The notes below the pieces were generated by a model that saw nothing but the letters and a program-made list of their open reading frames with translations, was not told where the DNA came from and ran no database searches. From Liolophura sinensis (lineage: Eukaryota; Mollusca; Polyplacophora; Chitonida; Chitonidae), in assembly GCF_032854445.1 (NCBI RefSeq), contig NC_088307.1, positions 26,050,046 to 26,114,045 of the forward strand: 64,000 nt of DNA, given 5' to 3'. The position numbers and the translations under genes are program-made. The stretch's first letter is position 1. Every line of letters begins with the position of its first letter. Below, piece after piece: positions 1 through 11,249 of this stretch.

Positions 1-117
1 TACATTCTGGGTAAATTATTGTACAGCAAAGTTCAGTAAAATAACAGAAAGGAACACAAAAAATTTAATGATTAAAATTTTAAGTCTAAGATCGCTATGT
101 GATCCCGGGGCCAGATA

Positions 118-260
118 AATATAGCCAAGTGTCTAGAGTGAACTAACGAACTTTGGCAAGTCAATGACAAACTCTCCCACGTGACATACAGATATGCACG
201 ACAAGTGACCTTGCAACAATGTTAACTTGCAGAAACGACCGGAGGAGCGCCAATGGCCGC
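118..260 (-). repeat. SINE family E body fragment
   Basis: On the plus strand this reads as a variant of a body motif seen five more times in the window (AACTTTGGCAAGT..., then CCCACGTGACATACAGATAT). Better copies at 30950-31195 and 32700-32880 show that the element runs on the minus strand. This copy has neither the tRNA-like head nor the AAATA tail, so it is a decayed internal fragment. Confidence 0.55.
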
Positions 261-889
261 TTAATGTCACCTGACCGTCTATCACGACCCATACAGGCTA
301 TATATTTCAGCATTAAAACCGGTACACTGCAAGGAGACCTGAGGGTGCCGGTTCTATTTTGGACTAAAACAGCTGAATAAAAACTAGGTACATGTAGAAA
401 TATGACGCCCTTTCGTACATAATATTCTGTTCGTAATATTCTTCACGCACCGTTCTTTTAACATCGTGAAGTTGTACAAAAAGTCACCCAACAATTGGAA
501 ATTCCTTTTGTAGTAACATCTACTACGTTTGAAAAAGCAAATACTTCGTATAGGAAACTTAATTCTTTACAGAAACAGTCGGTCTCCGAGCTCACAAAAC
601 GACACAGAACCGAATTCGAATACGAGCTGTGCTATACTTGAGACTCTCAAACGCTTTTTGTACCTTGTCTTCTTTTTTACCTGGTTAAGATGAAAAGGTA
701 CACGAATATATTTCGATGGCGAACTTCTCACTACATTAATTTTGATATTTTCTGATAGTGGGGTAAATATCTCAAGACGATTTGGTAAAGCTGTGGTAAT
801 TGAGACCTAAGTCGTGAGTTCAAAAATATAAAGAAATATATTTCAAAAATTATATGAAGATTAAAAATATGGAGATTAAGCTTTATGCC
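261..889. other. no recognised feature
   Basis: AT-rich sequence. I see no convincing exon, known repeat or RNA gene in it. Confidence 0.4.
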
Positions 890-1540
890 CACTGCCATTC
901 AGCCACAAACTGTACAGTACCGTAAGTTTCATTCCCTCTGCAACACGGCCGTTGGCAGTGCTGCACCGTAAATATCATACACTGGACGTTAAACCCCAAG
1001 CACTCTAAATATCATACACTCAGTGTGTCATGTGACTATTAGCTCTGCAGTACCCTGCCACCCGACGGTTGGCTGTACAGTGCCGTAAGTTTCGTGCACT
1101 GTGTCACTCAGCCCTTGACTGTGCAGTACCATTTTATGTACTGTGCTATGCGGCCATTGCCTGCACAGTACCGTGACTTTTACGCACTGTGCCACGCGGC
1201 CATTGACTGAATAGTAACATAGGTACCACAAGTTTCATGCACTCAGTGTATCACGTGGAGACTGACTGTGCACTACGGTAGGTATCATGCCTTGTGCCAC
1301 GGGACTAATGACTATCCAGTACCATAAGTTTCACGCACTGTGCCATGCGGTCAATCACAGTGCAGCACCGTACGTTGTATGCACTATCCCATGCAGCCAT
1401 TGACCGCACAGTACCACAAGTTTCGTGCACTGTACCATTGGCTGTGCAATTCGTAATTTCCATGAAGTGTTCCACGCGGTCATGCATTGTGCCGCGTGGT
1501 TAGTGACTGTGCAGTTCTGTGGCATGAAATTGCTACACAC
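890..1540. repeat. degenerate minisatellite, ~43-57 bp units
   Basis: About a dozen diverged units share the core GTAAGTTTCRTGCACTGTGC followed by CACGCGGCCATTGACTGTGC. Spacing between recognisable cores varies from about 43 to 57 bp because of indels, so the array is old. Open frames of 60-77 codons on the minus strand arise from the repeat and show no other sign of coding. Confidence 0.75.
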
Positions 1541-2507
1541 TAGGCCTCTTGCATAAGCAGATGTCGTAAAGTTTTGCTCATATATCAATCAGTACCTTTC
1601 TGCCAAGTCACAGTAACTACAGATAAGCATAGAAGAAAAAAATAGCACGTATACTCTCTTTTTATTCCAAGAAATAGCCGAATATGACTGTCTAGACGAA
1701 TAACCTCCTATTTATAAACTTTTATTACAAGCACGTACTTACATACCGTTTACCTCAGACAGTTCACAGATTATTTTTTCAGATCGTGAGCTAAAAAGTG
1801 CAGTGTGTGGAAATATAATGTGTACACAAAGGCATCATATTTCTGTCTAATCTTAGATGTGTGCTTGTATAGTGTAATTATAGAGGGTGGTTTCAGGCTG
1901 TTTTAAGGACTTCGTGGTAATGCGTATCACTTCCTTGTTGTCAACCTAATTGCAGATTCTCCACAAATAAAACTCTGCTGCAGCCTATAACCATTAACCC
2001 TACCAACAGTAGAACACTATATTACACTCAAATAGTTCGTAACTCTGACTTCGTCGTATTTAGTACTTCGAAACAAATGGGAGCGGCCTATCCTTATTTA
2101 GAACAAGTTGTATTCTGCAGTTATTTTACCGAACTGCATCCTCAGTCTTGTTTACGGGTTGTGTTGAACGCGTTTTAAACGGCTTCCGCAAAGAGGCTTA
2201 ATCCGGCAAAAAACTGTTGCCCTGAGCTTGCACGGTGTAGGGTGACATCACATAAATGGGCCATGTAAACTGATAAAGGTTTTGTCCGTCCATGCGATTT
2301 GTCCGTAACTATTGGATATTCATATCACAGAGCAGAGACGGCAGTGTGATACTTAGCAAAAGTCACACATAACAGATGACCTACGTCTTGTTGTAAGATT
2401 GCATCGTTTTGGGTTTTTATAGTTGCCGTCCATGTTAAGATTCAACGATTAGCAAGTTCGACACTCCCTAGCACCATGGCTTAAAAAAAAGAATTAGGTA
2501 AAGAAAT
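1541..2507. other. no recognised feature
   Basis: Low-complexity AT-rich sequence with scattered stops in all frames. Nothing is recognised. Confidence 0.4.
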
Positions 2508-2624
2508 ATGCAGTTTGGTCAGTTGCAATTTATTAGACACCTCTTGTGTGAATTTACTAGAAATGGTATATTGCTATCATATTTAATCACTATATTGTGT
2601 GCCATAATCCATGTTTATATAGCG

Positions 2625-2708
2625 GGGCATTCGTCTAATGCGATGGTTTTGCCACAGCCAATTCGTCCAGGACTACTGGAGTCAGAAGTTCCAGTGGTGG
2701 TTTAAGTC
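2625..2708 (+). CDS. candidate terminal coding exon
   Basis: An acceptor-like stretch ending TTTATATAG precedes a GC-richer open segment that encodes a short C-terminus ending ESEVPVVV and then a stop. The frame is open further upstream (from 2508), but the AT-rich upstream part is hydrophobic and looks non-coding. An AATAAA at about 2868 could be its poly(A) signal. If real, it is the last exon of a plus-strand gene entering from the left of the window. The family is not recognised. The acceptor is mediocre and no partner exon is visible, so chance is a serious alternative. Confidence 0.25.
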
Positions 2709-2987
2709 AAGAGGTTTGTCAGGTACCTAGCGAAGAGCGATGCTTCAAGCATTCTAGCTTCCTTCAGGCATAAACCTGGCCGCCGCAGTATAAGGAAATA
2801 CTTCCGCTTATAAAATCAATCAAAAAATAATGATGTCTTATCTAGTGTTTTCTGTTCAGTTTAGTTCAATAAATGTGGAAGAGTTTAATTTTTACAGCAA
2901 GGAATTCTAAAATTTAAACTCTTTCCAATTTACTGTAGTAAAATGAACACAAAAAAAAACTAGATTAAAAGATCATTATTTCTATTC
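2709..2987. other. possible 3' UTR with AATAAA
   Basis: Non-coding sequence downstream of the candidate terminal exon. AATAAA occurs at about 2868 in the sequence TTCAATAAATGTGG. It may be a polyadenylation signal or chance in AT-rich DNA. Confidence 0.25.
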
Positions 2988-3270
2988 CGCTTCGGTGGCC
3001 TAATGTTTGGAGCGTTCTTCTCGGAGACAGGATACCCCGGGATCAAACTCGGGTTGGGTCATCCCAAAACTTTAAAAATGGTACTTGCTGCTGCCTCGAT
3101 TAGCGCACAGCACTGAGAGGTTAGAACAAGAAAAATGACAGGTTGTCCCAGTGTCGGTAAAATGTGACTGGGTGCATGGGTGTCATGTTTGGTGATACTT
3201 CAGTGGCGGCAGCACTTTGACGGCATGGACTCTTGGACTGACAAGTTGTTAAGTACGACGTTAAGCACAC
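2988..3270 (+). mobile_element. tRNA-derived SINE, family B, near full length
   Basis: It begins with a tRNA-like head (CTTCGGTGGCCTAATG as box A region, GGGATCAAACTC as box B). The body follows (CTTTAAAAATGGTACTTGCTG, then TGACTGGGTG...TGTCATG, then CAGTGGCGGCAGCAC), and it ends in GACGTTAAGCAC before a CA/CATG-rich run. Partial copies of the same family lie on the minus strand at 20240-20447 and 31489-31617. RNA polymerase III promoter remnants are visible but diverged. Confidence 0.8.
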
Positions 3271-4440
3271 ATGCATGCATACATACACACACCATTTCTC
3301 TTCTACTGTAAGCACTTTAAACTTGAGCACATTTTTAGACACGAAAAGTTAACAAACGTACCACGTTCAAACAACCGCTTTTCACTGTCTTTTAGACTTG
3401 TGCACTGTCCACTGTTGCGCGTGAATTGGAAGAGACCAATTTCACTCTTAAGGCAAAGGTCTGAGCAGATGTGTAATTACCCCCTGTTTTGAAATGGTGT
3501 CGTCCAAGGTCGATTGCTGCGATGTGAGTCATGACGCGGATATGTTCCTATCCACGTACGCCTATATCTCACTTCAGTGGGGTCCGTTGATACCCCAGCG
3601 GCATCATGTGATAGTAGAAATTCAGAAGCACACTATAGTAACAGCTCTACAGCAACCCGGCCCTGATTATTTAAAAAAAAAAGCTTTCTGTTAAGTCAAC
3701 CGGCGAAGCTATGCACGAAGGTGACCCGAGACTGTGAAAAGAGCCTTATTCTATACTACGTCATTCCACTACTGTACTTGTGGACAAGATTGAACACCAT
3801 ATAGAGAGACTTTGGAACGACGTATAATATCTGTCATCATACGGAGTTAGTGTTTCTCACTAAACAATTTCAATTCATTCGTTAAAAAAGAGCCACCATC
3901 AAAACAAATCCTCAGCAACAACGATTCATTCAGCTGTTTACGTGGTTTCAACCATCTACATGTACGTCAGACCACGCTGTTCTGCCCTCTACAGTGTAGC
4001 CGTTTATATTGAAGACCTGGAAGGTCAGTTAGTAGGAACCAAATGAAACTGAAAATGTGTGGAATCTTACAATTATCTTCAAATATAATTCAAATTATCT
4101 ACAATTATTCTTCCAAAAATCTTCAAAGTTACCACCTAATGGCATAAACATAATCCGTTCGAGCCTTCATTGTTATGTCTCCAAGAACCTCATAGATATA
4201 CAAAAAACGCGGCTCGTACCTTGTCCCTGGAGTGGTTTGATAAGTCTGAAGGATCAAGCCGTATAAAGCAACAAATACATTTGATTGATAGAGACTGATC
4301 TGATAGTGATAAAAGAGTAATGCAATTTATCATGAACCTGTAAAACATTGAATTACAATCAATGCTTAGTGTTGGTATTAGCTTAGCGTTGTGTGTACCG
4401 TAGCTGTAAACTTGTAGCCAGATACATAAAGGGAGATAAT
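3271..4440. other. no recognised feature
   Basis: A 66-codon plus frame at 3494-3694 is somewhat GC-richer and contains a GTGAGT, but it has no acceptor, homology or partner exon. I do not call it. Confidence 0.35.
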
Positions 4441-4442
4441 TC

Positions 4443-4460
4443 GCCCCCCCCCCCCCCCCT
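4443..4460. repeat. poly(C) tract
   Basis: A run of about 17 consecutive C residues, prone to replication slippage and assembly error. Confidence 0.9.
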
Positions 4461-4639
4461 TCCCGCCGAAAATATTGTTCAGTGACATGCATGTTTGCAG
4501 GGCTACAGGCTAGGTTAGTTTTAGGCTAACCAACAGGACACAGTCCGTAGTGTAAGAGTCAAGTACAACATCCGTATATTCCACTTATAAACCGTAAAGG
4601 GTCATTCTAAATTGAGACCCAAATACAAAAGAACGTAAA

Positions 4640-4860
4640 ACACCAGGGTTGATTCCACAAAGCCATTTGAGATTTAAGTCAAAATTGAAAGACGATTCTA
4701 AAACTTACGTATCGACTTCAGAAATTAAACTTTTTTCATCACCTTCACCAATGTCTTCTTAAGAAAAATATGTCCAAATTTCAACTTTCAGTACCAAAAA
4801 GTATGTTTTTAAATTTTGCCTTAAGTCAAAAAGGGTTTTGTGGAATCGGTCCCTGGTGTG
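4640..4860. mobile_element. palindromic MITE-like element
   Basis: The ends are inverted copies. The left reads ACACCAGGGTTGATTCCACA and the right, reverse-complemented, reads ACACCAGGGACCGATTCCACA. Similarity continues inward for about 55 bp through the motif GACTTAAG/GATTTAAGTCAAAAT. There is no coding capacity inside about 220 bp. It is consistent with a non-autonomous DNA element. Target-site duplication is not clear. Confidence 0.6.
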
Positions 4861-5599
4861 AGTGGAATATGTTAGAAACAATACAGGCCTATAAACGTAC
4901 ATAATAAATAAAACTGGTAACTTGTAAGACAGAAGTACCAGTACACTACAGTTTTCAGCGATACAGGTCAATCAACTGACATTCTATGACATCCAAGTCA
5001 TATCTCAAACTGACAGTCGATGACTAAATTCCATGTCGAAAAAAATAAAGATAGGTATCTAAATCGCCTTTTGATTGTAACTGTTCCTAAAAGCATCATG
5101 TTGATTAAAAAATAAACATTAATAAAACACAACTATGAGAAGAGATCGCCAGATATCCTGAACGCCGCAGCCATGTTTGTCAACAAGAGTACTCACTATA
5201 CAACTTATATAATTTGTATTTTTTTTATTTTATAAATTTACACTTTAAAGTGAAGGTGCAGGATGGAGCATTGACACACTAGTTTTTGAGCCAATAATTT
5301 ATGACGCAGAAATGTAGATGAAATGGGACAATATGTGAAGAGAAAATATTTTGAGGGAATATAGGCTTATTGCTCGATTTGTAGTAGGGCTTATCACCAA
5401 ACGAATAGACTAATTCATGAAGAAGTATGTAAGCCTACATTGAATTCAATGTTCATAAATTGTCAATTAAGAAAACGAAGAAAATGTAGGAAACAGAACG
5501 GGCGTCTGAGTCCAAGCTGGGACTCTGGTTTGGCTGTCAATGTTACATTTTAGTTCGACCCAGTTAAAATGCTGGGCTTAAATTCACTGGTTCCATCAA
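4861..5599. other. no recognised feature
   Basis: AT-rich sequence with nothing recognised. Confidence 0.4.
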
Positions 5600-5697
5600 A
5601 TTCCTCTGATTTTATTGAAAGTATAACTTGGATAAATCTCTGACTGAGGTAAATTGATAACAGGCCGTAATTCACCAGTTACGTGTGGCCATTTGCC

Positions 5698-5945
5698 AGC
5701 TATCACACTGTCTTGGCTGCTCTGGTCTTACTCTCTATGCTATACGTCTATCACACTGTCACCACTGCTCTGGCCTTACTCTCTATGCTGTACGTCTGTC
5801 ACACTGTCGTCGCTGATCTGGTTTTACTCTCTATGCTGTACGTCTGTCACACTGTCGTCACTGCTCTGGTTTTACTCTCTATGCTGTACTTCTATCACAC
5901 TAGCTGTCATCACTGCTCTGGTTTTACGCTCTATGCTTTACGTTT
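5698..5945 (+). repeat. R1 repeat core amplified as 48-bp minisatellite (5 units)
   Basis: Five units at exactly 48-bp spacing share TCACACTGTCGTCGCTGCTC followed by TGGTTTTACTCTCTATGCTG. The same core occurs singly in dispersed copies elsewhere in the window (family R1). The array therefore arose by local expansion inside one R1 copy. Open frames across it are repeat artefacts. Confidence 0.85.
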
Positions 5946-6149
5946 TTAATTATATTGTATGTTAAGTATGATAAATACACCACATTTTGAACCGCTGTAG
6001 ACCAGTGAGAGTGACGTTTTTACTTAAGGCATGTGGCTAGGGGGCGTGTAATTTGCTACTAATTAAGCATTTACATGAACAAATAGAATAAGATCCTGAG
6101 GTTATCGGGAAAGAGGGCGTTTTTCATCGGTTGGGTTTGACCATTAGCT

Positions 6150-6210
6150 AAATATCACACTGACATGGCTGTGGTCGCTGCTCTGGTTTTACTCTCCATA
6201 CTGTAGTCCT
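6150..6210 (+). repeat. additional R1 core
   Basis: TATCACACTGACATGGCTG followed by GCTCTGGTTTTACTCTCC matches the R1 core. The second duplication copy has the equivalent at about 8155-8205. Confidence 0.7.
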
Positions 6211-6695
6211 TACTAACGGAAGGTTTTCATTCATTGTTTCAATAATTGTTAAATGAGACACGAAAGAAAAAAAGAAAGACAATGTAATGTTACTTCATTT
6301 ATAGGGTAACTATGTTTAATTGCTCTGCCTGTCCAAAGGGAGATTACTCTATGATACCCATACACCGCTGTAGTTTCACATGCCGATTTTAAATACCGTA
6401 ACACACGTATATTGAAATAAACACGTACATTTTCACCACATGTTTTCTTCTTTTGTTGCCCAAGAAGCTTTCAGCTAACTTCAGTCAAGGCTACGAAAAG
6501 TTCATGAGTTCGAGGCCGTGACACTAAATTACATACAAATAAGTTTAATTAGTTTCACTCATCAATTACAGTATGTGATCAAAACATTAATGTGTCTATC
6601 CTTATATACCCTGGGATAAAGGAACAGTTGGAATCGAATTTTATTATCGACTATTTGTATACTAGCACGGTACACGATTTGAACAGTGATTTTAT

Positions 6696-6914
6696 TCAAT
6701 CGCCTAGCACATATTTTGTGTCTTTACATGAGCATTGACAGCTGATGGAGTCTTCGCTTTGCGTGATTCCGTCCTGTATTTTGCACTTTATATAAATTCT
6801 TAGTTCTTTAGTGACTTGTATTGAACATGGTTTTTGGGAAGTGGCCTTGCCATTATTAACCAGTAACATCCACATGGGTTGAGGGCAGGTACACGAATGT
6901 TTCGACGCATACAT
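6696..6914 (-). CDS. conserved 72-codon Cys-rich ORF, copy 1 (function unknown)
   Basis: This frame starts with ATG and encodes 72 residues. Cysteines occur in C-x-C pairs near both ends (HSCTCPQP, then SCQCSCKD). The stop overlaps an AATAAA (TGAATAAA). The second duplication copy (8743-8961) encodes a protein differing at only two residues, with a single base difference across the 200 bp nearest the stop. Flanking DNA in the two copies is visibly more diverged. That suggests constraint or recent gene conversion. There is no signal peptide. An in-frame TGA lies just upstream with no intervening AG acceptor, so it would have to be a single-exon small protein or a 5'-decayed terminal exon. The family is not recognised. 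Confidence 0.3.
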   Translation of the reverse strand: MYASKHSCTCPQPMWMLLVNNGKATSQKPCSIQVTKELRIYIKCKIQDGITQSEDSISCQCSCKDTKYVLGD

Positions 6915-7106
6915 TAAAAGGGGAACGGAAGTTCAAGCGCACTCTGGGCCGTCTGACACTAGTGAAGACTAGAAAACTGACTCACTTCAGCTGGGTTAGT
7001 AGCCAATGACGTGGTTAAGACACCCTCCCCCCCCCTCCCCCCACTTCCCCTCCCTCACCGGTACCGATTTCATACACGAATAAATATGACCAGATTCATA
7101 CAAATG

Positions 7107-7331
7107 GCGTTTTCACGGAGGGCCTCCGTGACTGAGGGGGTTTGCACGCCAGCGCGACGCAATGACACATGAGCCTCTCACCAGCGATCGCTGTGAGTTC
7201 AACTCTAGCTCATGCTGGGTTTCCCTTCGGTCGTACGTGGGAAAGACTGTCAGTAACCTGATGGTCGAAGACCTGATTTCTTTGATTTCCTGAGTATGGC
7301 GTAAAACACCAATTAAATAAATAAATAAATT
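7107..7331 (+). mobile_element. SINE family A, internally deleted
   Basis: The tRNA-like head GGCCTCCGTGACTGAGGG is followed by GCTCATGCTGGG...CGTACGTGGGAAAG and the tail GAGTATGGCGTAAAACACC with AAATA repeats. The segment between CTGATGGTCG and the tail is replaced or deleted compared with the fuller copy at 9305-9578. It sits at the same site in both duplication units, so it inserted before the duplication. Confidence 0.85.
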
Positions 7332-7705
7332 TTCATAAATGTTGCTATCTTGTTTAATCAATAACAATTTTTCCACTGAATTTTTATATTAATTATTGAC
7401 CTCCAATAATTTTGTGATGGTTAAGTAATATCAACTGAAGGTAGAAATAAGGCAGATCTAAAGAGGGTAAATTCAGGGGACATAACTCTCATTAACAATT
7501 CGCTACAGTTTGAAACAGGACGCGGTCGTGACACCGACGAACAAATTCAATGACTCGTTTGGGAACAATTTGGTAAATTCTTTGGGAAGAGATTTTGACT
7601 TCAGTCAAAAAGGGCTGATGTTATTGAAAGTACAGCTTGAATAAATCTCTAACTTAGATAAATTGACAACAGGCCGTATTTCGCCAGCTACGTGTGACCG
7701 TTTGC

Positions 7706-7955
7706 CAGCTATCACACTGTCGTCGCTGCCCTGGTTTTACTCTCTATACTGTACGTCTATCACACTGTTGTTGCTGCTACTCTCTATGCTGTACGTCTAT
7801 CACATTGTCGTCGAGGCTCTGGTTTTACTCTTTACACTGTACGTCTATTACACTGTCGTCACTGCTCTGGTTTTACTCTCTATGCTGTACTTCTATCACA
7901 CTAGCTGTCATCACTGCTCTGGTTTTACGCTCTATGCTTTACGTTTTTAATTATA
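7706..7955 (+). repeat. R1 core minisatellite in copy 2
   Basis: Same 48-bp units as copy 1, with one unit shortened by 9 bp (CACTGTTGTTGCTGCTACTC). The last unit and its tail are nearly identical to copy 1. Confidence 0.8.
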
Positions 7956-8742
7956 TTGTATGTTAAGTATGATAAATACACCACATTTTGAACCGCAGTA
8001 GACCAGTGAGAGTGACGTTTTTACTTAAGGCATGTGGCTAGGGGGCGTGTAATTTGCTACTAATTAAGCATTTACATGAACAAATAGAATAAGATCCTGA
8101 GGTTATCGGGAAAGAGGGCGTTTTTCATCGGTTGGGTTTGACCATTAGCTAAATATCACACTGACACGGCTGTGGTCGCTGATCTGGTTTTACTCTCCAT
8201 ACTTACACAGGAGGTTTTCATTCATTGTTTGAATAACTGCTAAATGATACACAAAAGAAAAAAAGAAAGAAAATGTTACTTCATTTATAGGGTAACTATG
8301 TTTAATTGCTCCATAACTATTCATTCTTACAACACCATGGCTTGGGTCGATTGTCATTCTGTGCCTGTCCAAAGGGAGATCACCCTATGATACCCATACA
8401 CCGCTGCCGTTTCACATGCCCATTTTAAATATCGTAATACACGTATATTAAAATAAACACGTACATTTTCACCACATGTTTTCTTATTTAGTTGTCCAAT
8501 AAGTGTTCGTGTAACTTCAGTCAAGGCTAAAAAACAGTTCAAGGCCGTAAAACTAAATCACTTACAAATAAGTTTAATTAATCTCACTCATCAATTACAG
8601 AATGTGATCAAAACATTAATGTGTCTATCCTTATATACCCTGGGATAAATGAACAGCTGGAATCGAAGCGCAGTTGAGATACGTATTTTATTATCAACTA
8701 TTTATATACTAGCACGGTACACGATTTGAACAGTGATTTTAT

Positions 8743-8961
8743 TCAATCGCCTAGCACATATTTTGTGTCTTTACATGAGCATTGACAGCTGATGGAGTCT
8801 TCGCTTTGCGTGATTCCGTCCTGTATTTTGCACTTTATATAAATTCTTAGTTCTTTAGTGACTTGTATTGAACATGGTTTTTGGGAAGTGACCTTGCCAT
8901 TATTAACCAGTAACATCCACATGGGTTGAGGGCAGGTACACGAATGTTTGGAAGCGCACAT
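8743..8961 (-). CDS. conserved 72-codon Cys-rich ORF, copy 2 (function unknown)
   Basis: Duplicate of the ORF at 6696-6914, with two substitutions (Y2C and A24V relative to copy 1). The C-x-C pairs, length, stop and overlapping AATAAA are all retained. As in copy 1, the frame is closed upstream by TGA and no splice acceptor is visible. Preservation of an open frame in two copies is the only support for coding. Transcription is untested. Confidence 0.3.
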   Translation of the reverse strand: MCASKHSCTCPQPMWMLLVNNGKVTSQKPCSIQVTKELRIYIKCKIQDGITQSEDSISCQCSCKDTKYVLGD

Positions 8962-9304
8962 TAAAGAGGGACCGTAAATTCAAGCGCACTCTGGGCCGTC
9001 TGACACTAGTGAAGACTAGAAACCTGACTCACCTCAACTGGGTTAGTAGCCAATGACGTGGTTAAGGAAACCAACCCCCTCTCACCCCCCCCTCCTCCCC
9101 AATCCCCGTGTCACAGTACCGATTTCATCGATTTTTAAAAAATGACGTACAAGTCACTTTCAAAAGAGTATTTTTCAGACCATAATTCTTAGGTTTAAGT
9201 TTCGCTCATTCTTCAGGGTCGGTTATGGTGTAATTATTCTGACTTGCATCTTAAACTAAGACGAATATGACGGAGTATTCGTAGCTGCTCGTCACGTTTT
9301 TTCA

Positions 9305-9578
9305 TAAATGGGGGAGGGGAGGCCTCAGTGTCTGAGAGGGTTTGTACGCAAGCGCGGAGCAATGACCCAGGAGCCTCCTACCAGTGTGATCGCTGTGATT
9401 TTAAGTCCAGCTCATGCTGGCTTCCCTTCGGTCGTACGTGGGAAGAACTGTCAGCAACCACCAGATGGTCGTGGGTTTCCCCCGGGCTCTGCCCGTTTTC
9501 CTCCCACCATAATGCTGGGGAAATATTCTTGAGTACGGCGGTAAAACACCAATTCAATAAATAAATAAATAAATAACT
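9305..9578 (+). mobile_element. SINE family A, full length
   Basis: A good reference copy for the window. Head GGCCTCAGTGTCTGAGAGGG; box B region GATTTTAAGTCCAGCTC; body CGTACGTGGGAAGAAC and GGTCGTGGGTTTCCCC; then CCACCATAATGCTGG; tail GAGTACGGCGGTAAAACACC followed by (AAAT)n. No coding capacity. The dispersed copies are presumably mobilised by a LINE. Confidence 0.9.
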
Positions 9579-9812
9579 TTTTCCTAGATGTTGCTATCTT
9601 GTTTAATAAGTAACAATTTTTCCACTGAATTTTTATATTAATTATTGACCTCCAATAAATGAATATCAACTTACGGTAGAAACGAGGCAGGTCTAAAGAG
9701 GGTAAATTCAGGGGACATAACTTCATCAACAATTCGCCACCACTTGAAACAGATAGTCGTGACACCGGCGAACAAATTCAGCGACTTGTTTGGGCATGAT
9801 TTGGTATATTCT

Positions 9813-10249
9813 TTGCGAACAAGGAAGTGAAAAAAATAAGGTCTTGTGAAATAAAATCCCCAACATGCATGTGTTTACAAATCGTGAGTATATTGGTAAC
9901 TTGAAATTTACATGACCCCGTCTTTGTGTGGGCCACTGTATGCCCTTCACTTTGATGTCATTTGTTAAATGTGGACTGCAAAGCTTTTGCACATTCTTTT
10001 GAAAACAAAAAGTTTGCTGATAGTTTAAAATATTGCACAGTTTTTAGTTTGATAATTCTGGACCAGAGTTGGTATCGGTAAAATCGTTGCAGACGAAATC
10101 AATAAAATACCGGTAGTATAATTATATTACTCAGGTGTCATTGTCTTATTTAACTTGCACAATCTTTAAAACCGAATAGAGAGAACCTCTAAATACACGT
10201 ATGTAGTTAACAAAATTAAATTAACAAAAAACACATATAGAAGACTAAA
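9813..10249. other. no recognised feature
   Basis: AT-rich sequence following the duplication. Nothing is recognised. Confidence 0.4.
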
Positions 10250-10400
10250 ACAAAGTAAAACCAGAGCAGCCACGACGATAGTGTGACAGTTGGGAAATGG
10301 ACACATGTAACTGGAGAACTCAACCCACGTGTCAGTTTACGTCATGTTGGGTTTTGTTCTAACGGTTCACTTAAATACTTAAAAAATAGCAACTTATACA
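10250..10400 (-). repeat. R1 repeat copy
   Basis: ACCAGAGCAGCCACGACGAT followed by AGTGTGACAGTTGGGAAATG is the reverse complement of the R1 core. The flanking CACATGTAACTGG and GTCAGTTTACGTC also match R1. Confidence 0.7.
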
Positions 10401-10914
10401 CGCCTCAACGCAGAGGATTAATGGATGCACGAAAAGGCACAATGAAACGAGGAGTATGGCTAGAAGGAAAATGAATGCAGAAAGATATGCCAAAATTGTT
10501 TCATTTTTGAGGCATATACTATTATTATATTTCTCAATAATTCCCTATTTTATCCGTCAATGGTCGGAAATATTCCGAAATATATTCATCAAAGAACATA
10601 CTGGGAACGCGGGACCACAACTGGGCCTCAAATGTGCGCTCTCTCCGCCAAAAGAATTGTACTTAAAAATCATTTCTACGTTCCAGGGGGGAAAGCGGAG
10701 AAGCCTTTTTGTAATTCTATATGTTAGAACATATCGTATACTCTGTTTTACGAAACAAAAACAAGCGTTTCGTGTATCGTTTAAGGCATAACCAGATAAA
10801 ACAAGGCATTGATCACAACTGTATTTTATTAACGTCACTGATTTAGAATTACGCAATGTTTTTATTTGTAATAATATTTAATAAACCCCTAACACGAAAA
10901 CAATGCAATAAACC
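10401..10914. other. no recognised feature
   Basis: Two overlapping frames of about 100 codons lie on opposite strands here (10456-10791 and 10557-10856). Neither has splice sites or recognisable motifs, so both are treated as chance. Confidence 0.35.
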
Positions 10915-10965
10915 AAGCAGGAGAGTAAAACTAGCGCAGCAAAGATAGTGTTCAAGTCGGAAAAA
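10915..10965 (-). repeat. R1 repeat fragment
   Basis: GAGTAAAACTAGCGCAGCAA followed by AGATAGTGTTC is a diverged reverse-complement R1 core. Confidence 0.5.
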
Positions 10966-11249
10966 TTCGTTTCATTGAATTGTCATTGAAATCGTTAGTA
11001 CATACCAATACCGTGCAGGCTTCAACATGATATCCACGTGAATCTGGTTGGGATATATTTTGAAATTTGCATTCAAACTTATCTAATTTCTGATTAAAGC
11101 TGTAAAGCTGATCAATTAAATCAGGAGTGACGCCTGTCCGTATATATTTTTTTCCATTGCATGTCTTTTATTTATAAACTGTCGTCTAGTTAAAGATATT
11201 GATGCTAATAGCTGCAGTTAAATTAATATATAGAATAATAGAGAGCTAA

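Larger units (their letters stand above)
5600..7612. repeat. tandem segmental duplication, copy 1
   Basis: A stretch of about 2.0 kb is repeated head to tail by 7613-9812. The order is the same in both: a 48-bp minisatellite, a conserved tail ending near GTAAGTATGATAAATACACC, a conserved small ORF on the minus strand, a C-rich run, a family A SINE, and a shared right part (from GTTGCTATCTTGTTTAAT to the motif CGTGACACCG). Sequence identity varies along the unit. The small-ORF segment is the most conserved part. Confidence 0.9.
7613..9812. repeat. tandem segmental duplication, copy 2
   Basis: Second copy of the 5600-7612 unit, offset by about 2.01 kb at the minisatellite, 2.05 kb at the small ORF and 2.2 kb at the SINE. 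The difference reflects small indels and the longer SINE copy here. Confidence 0.9.
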
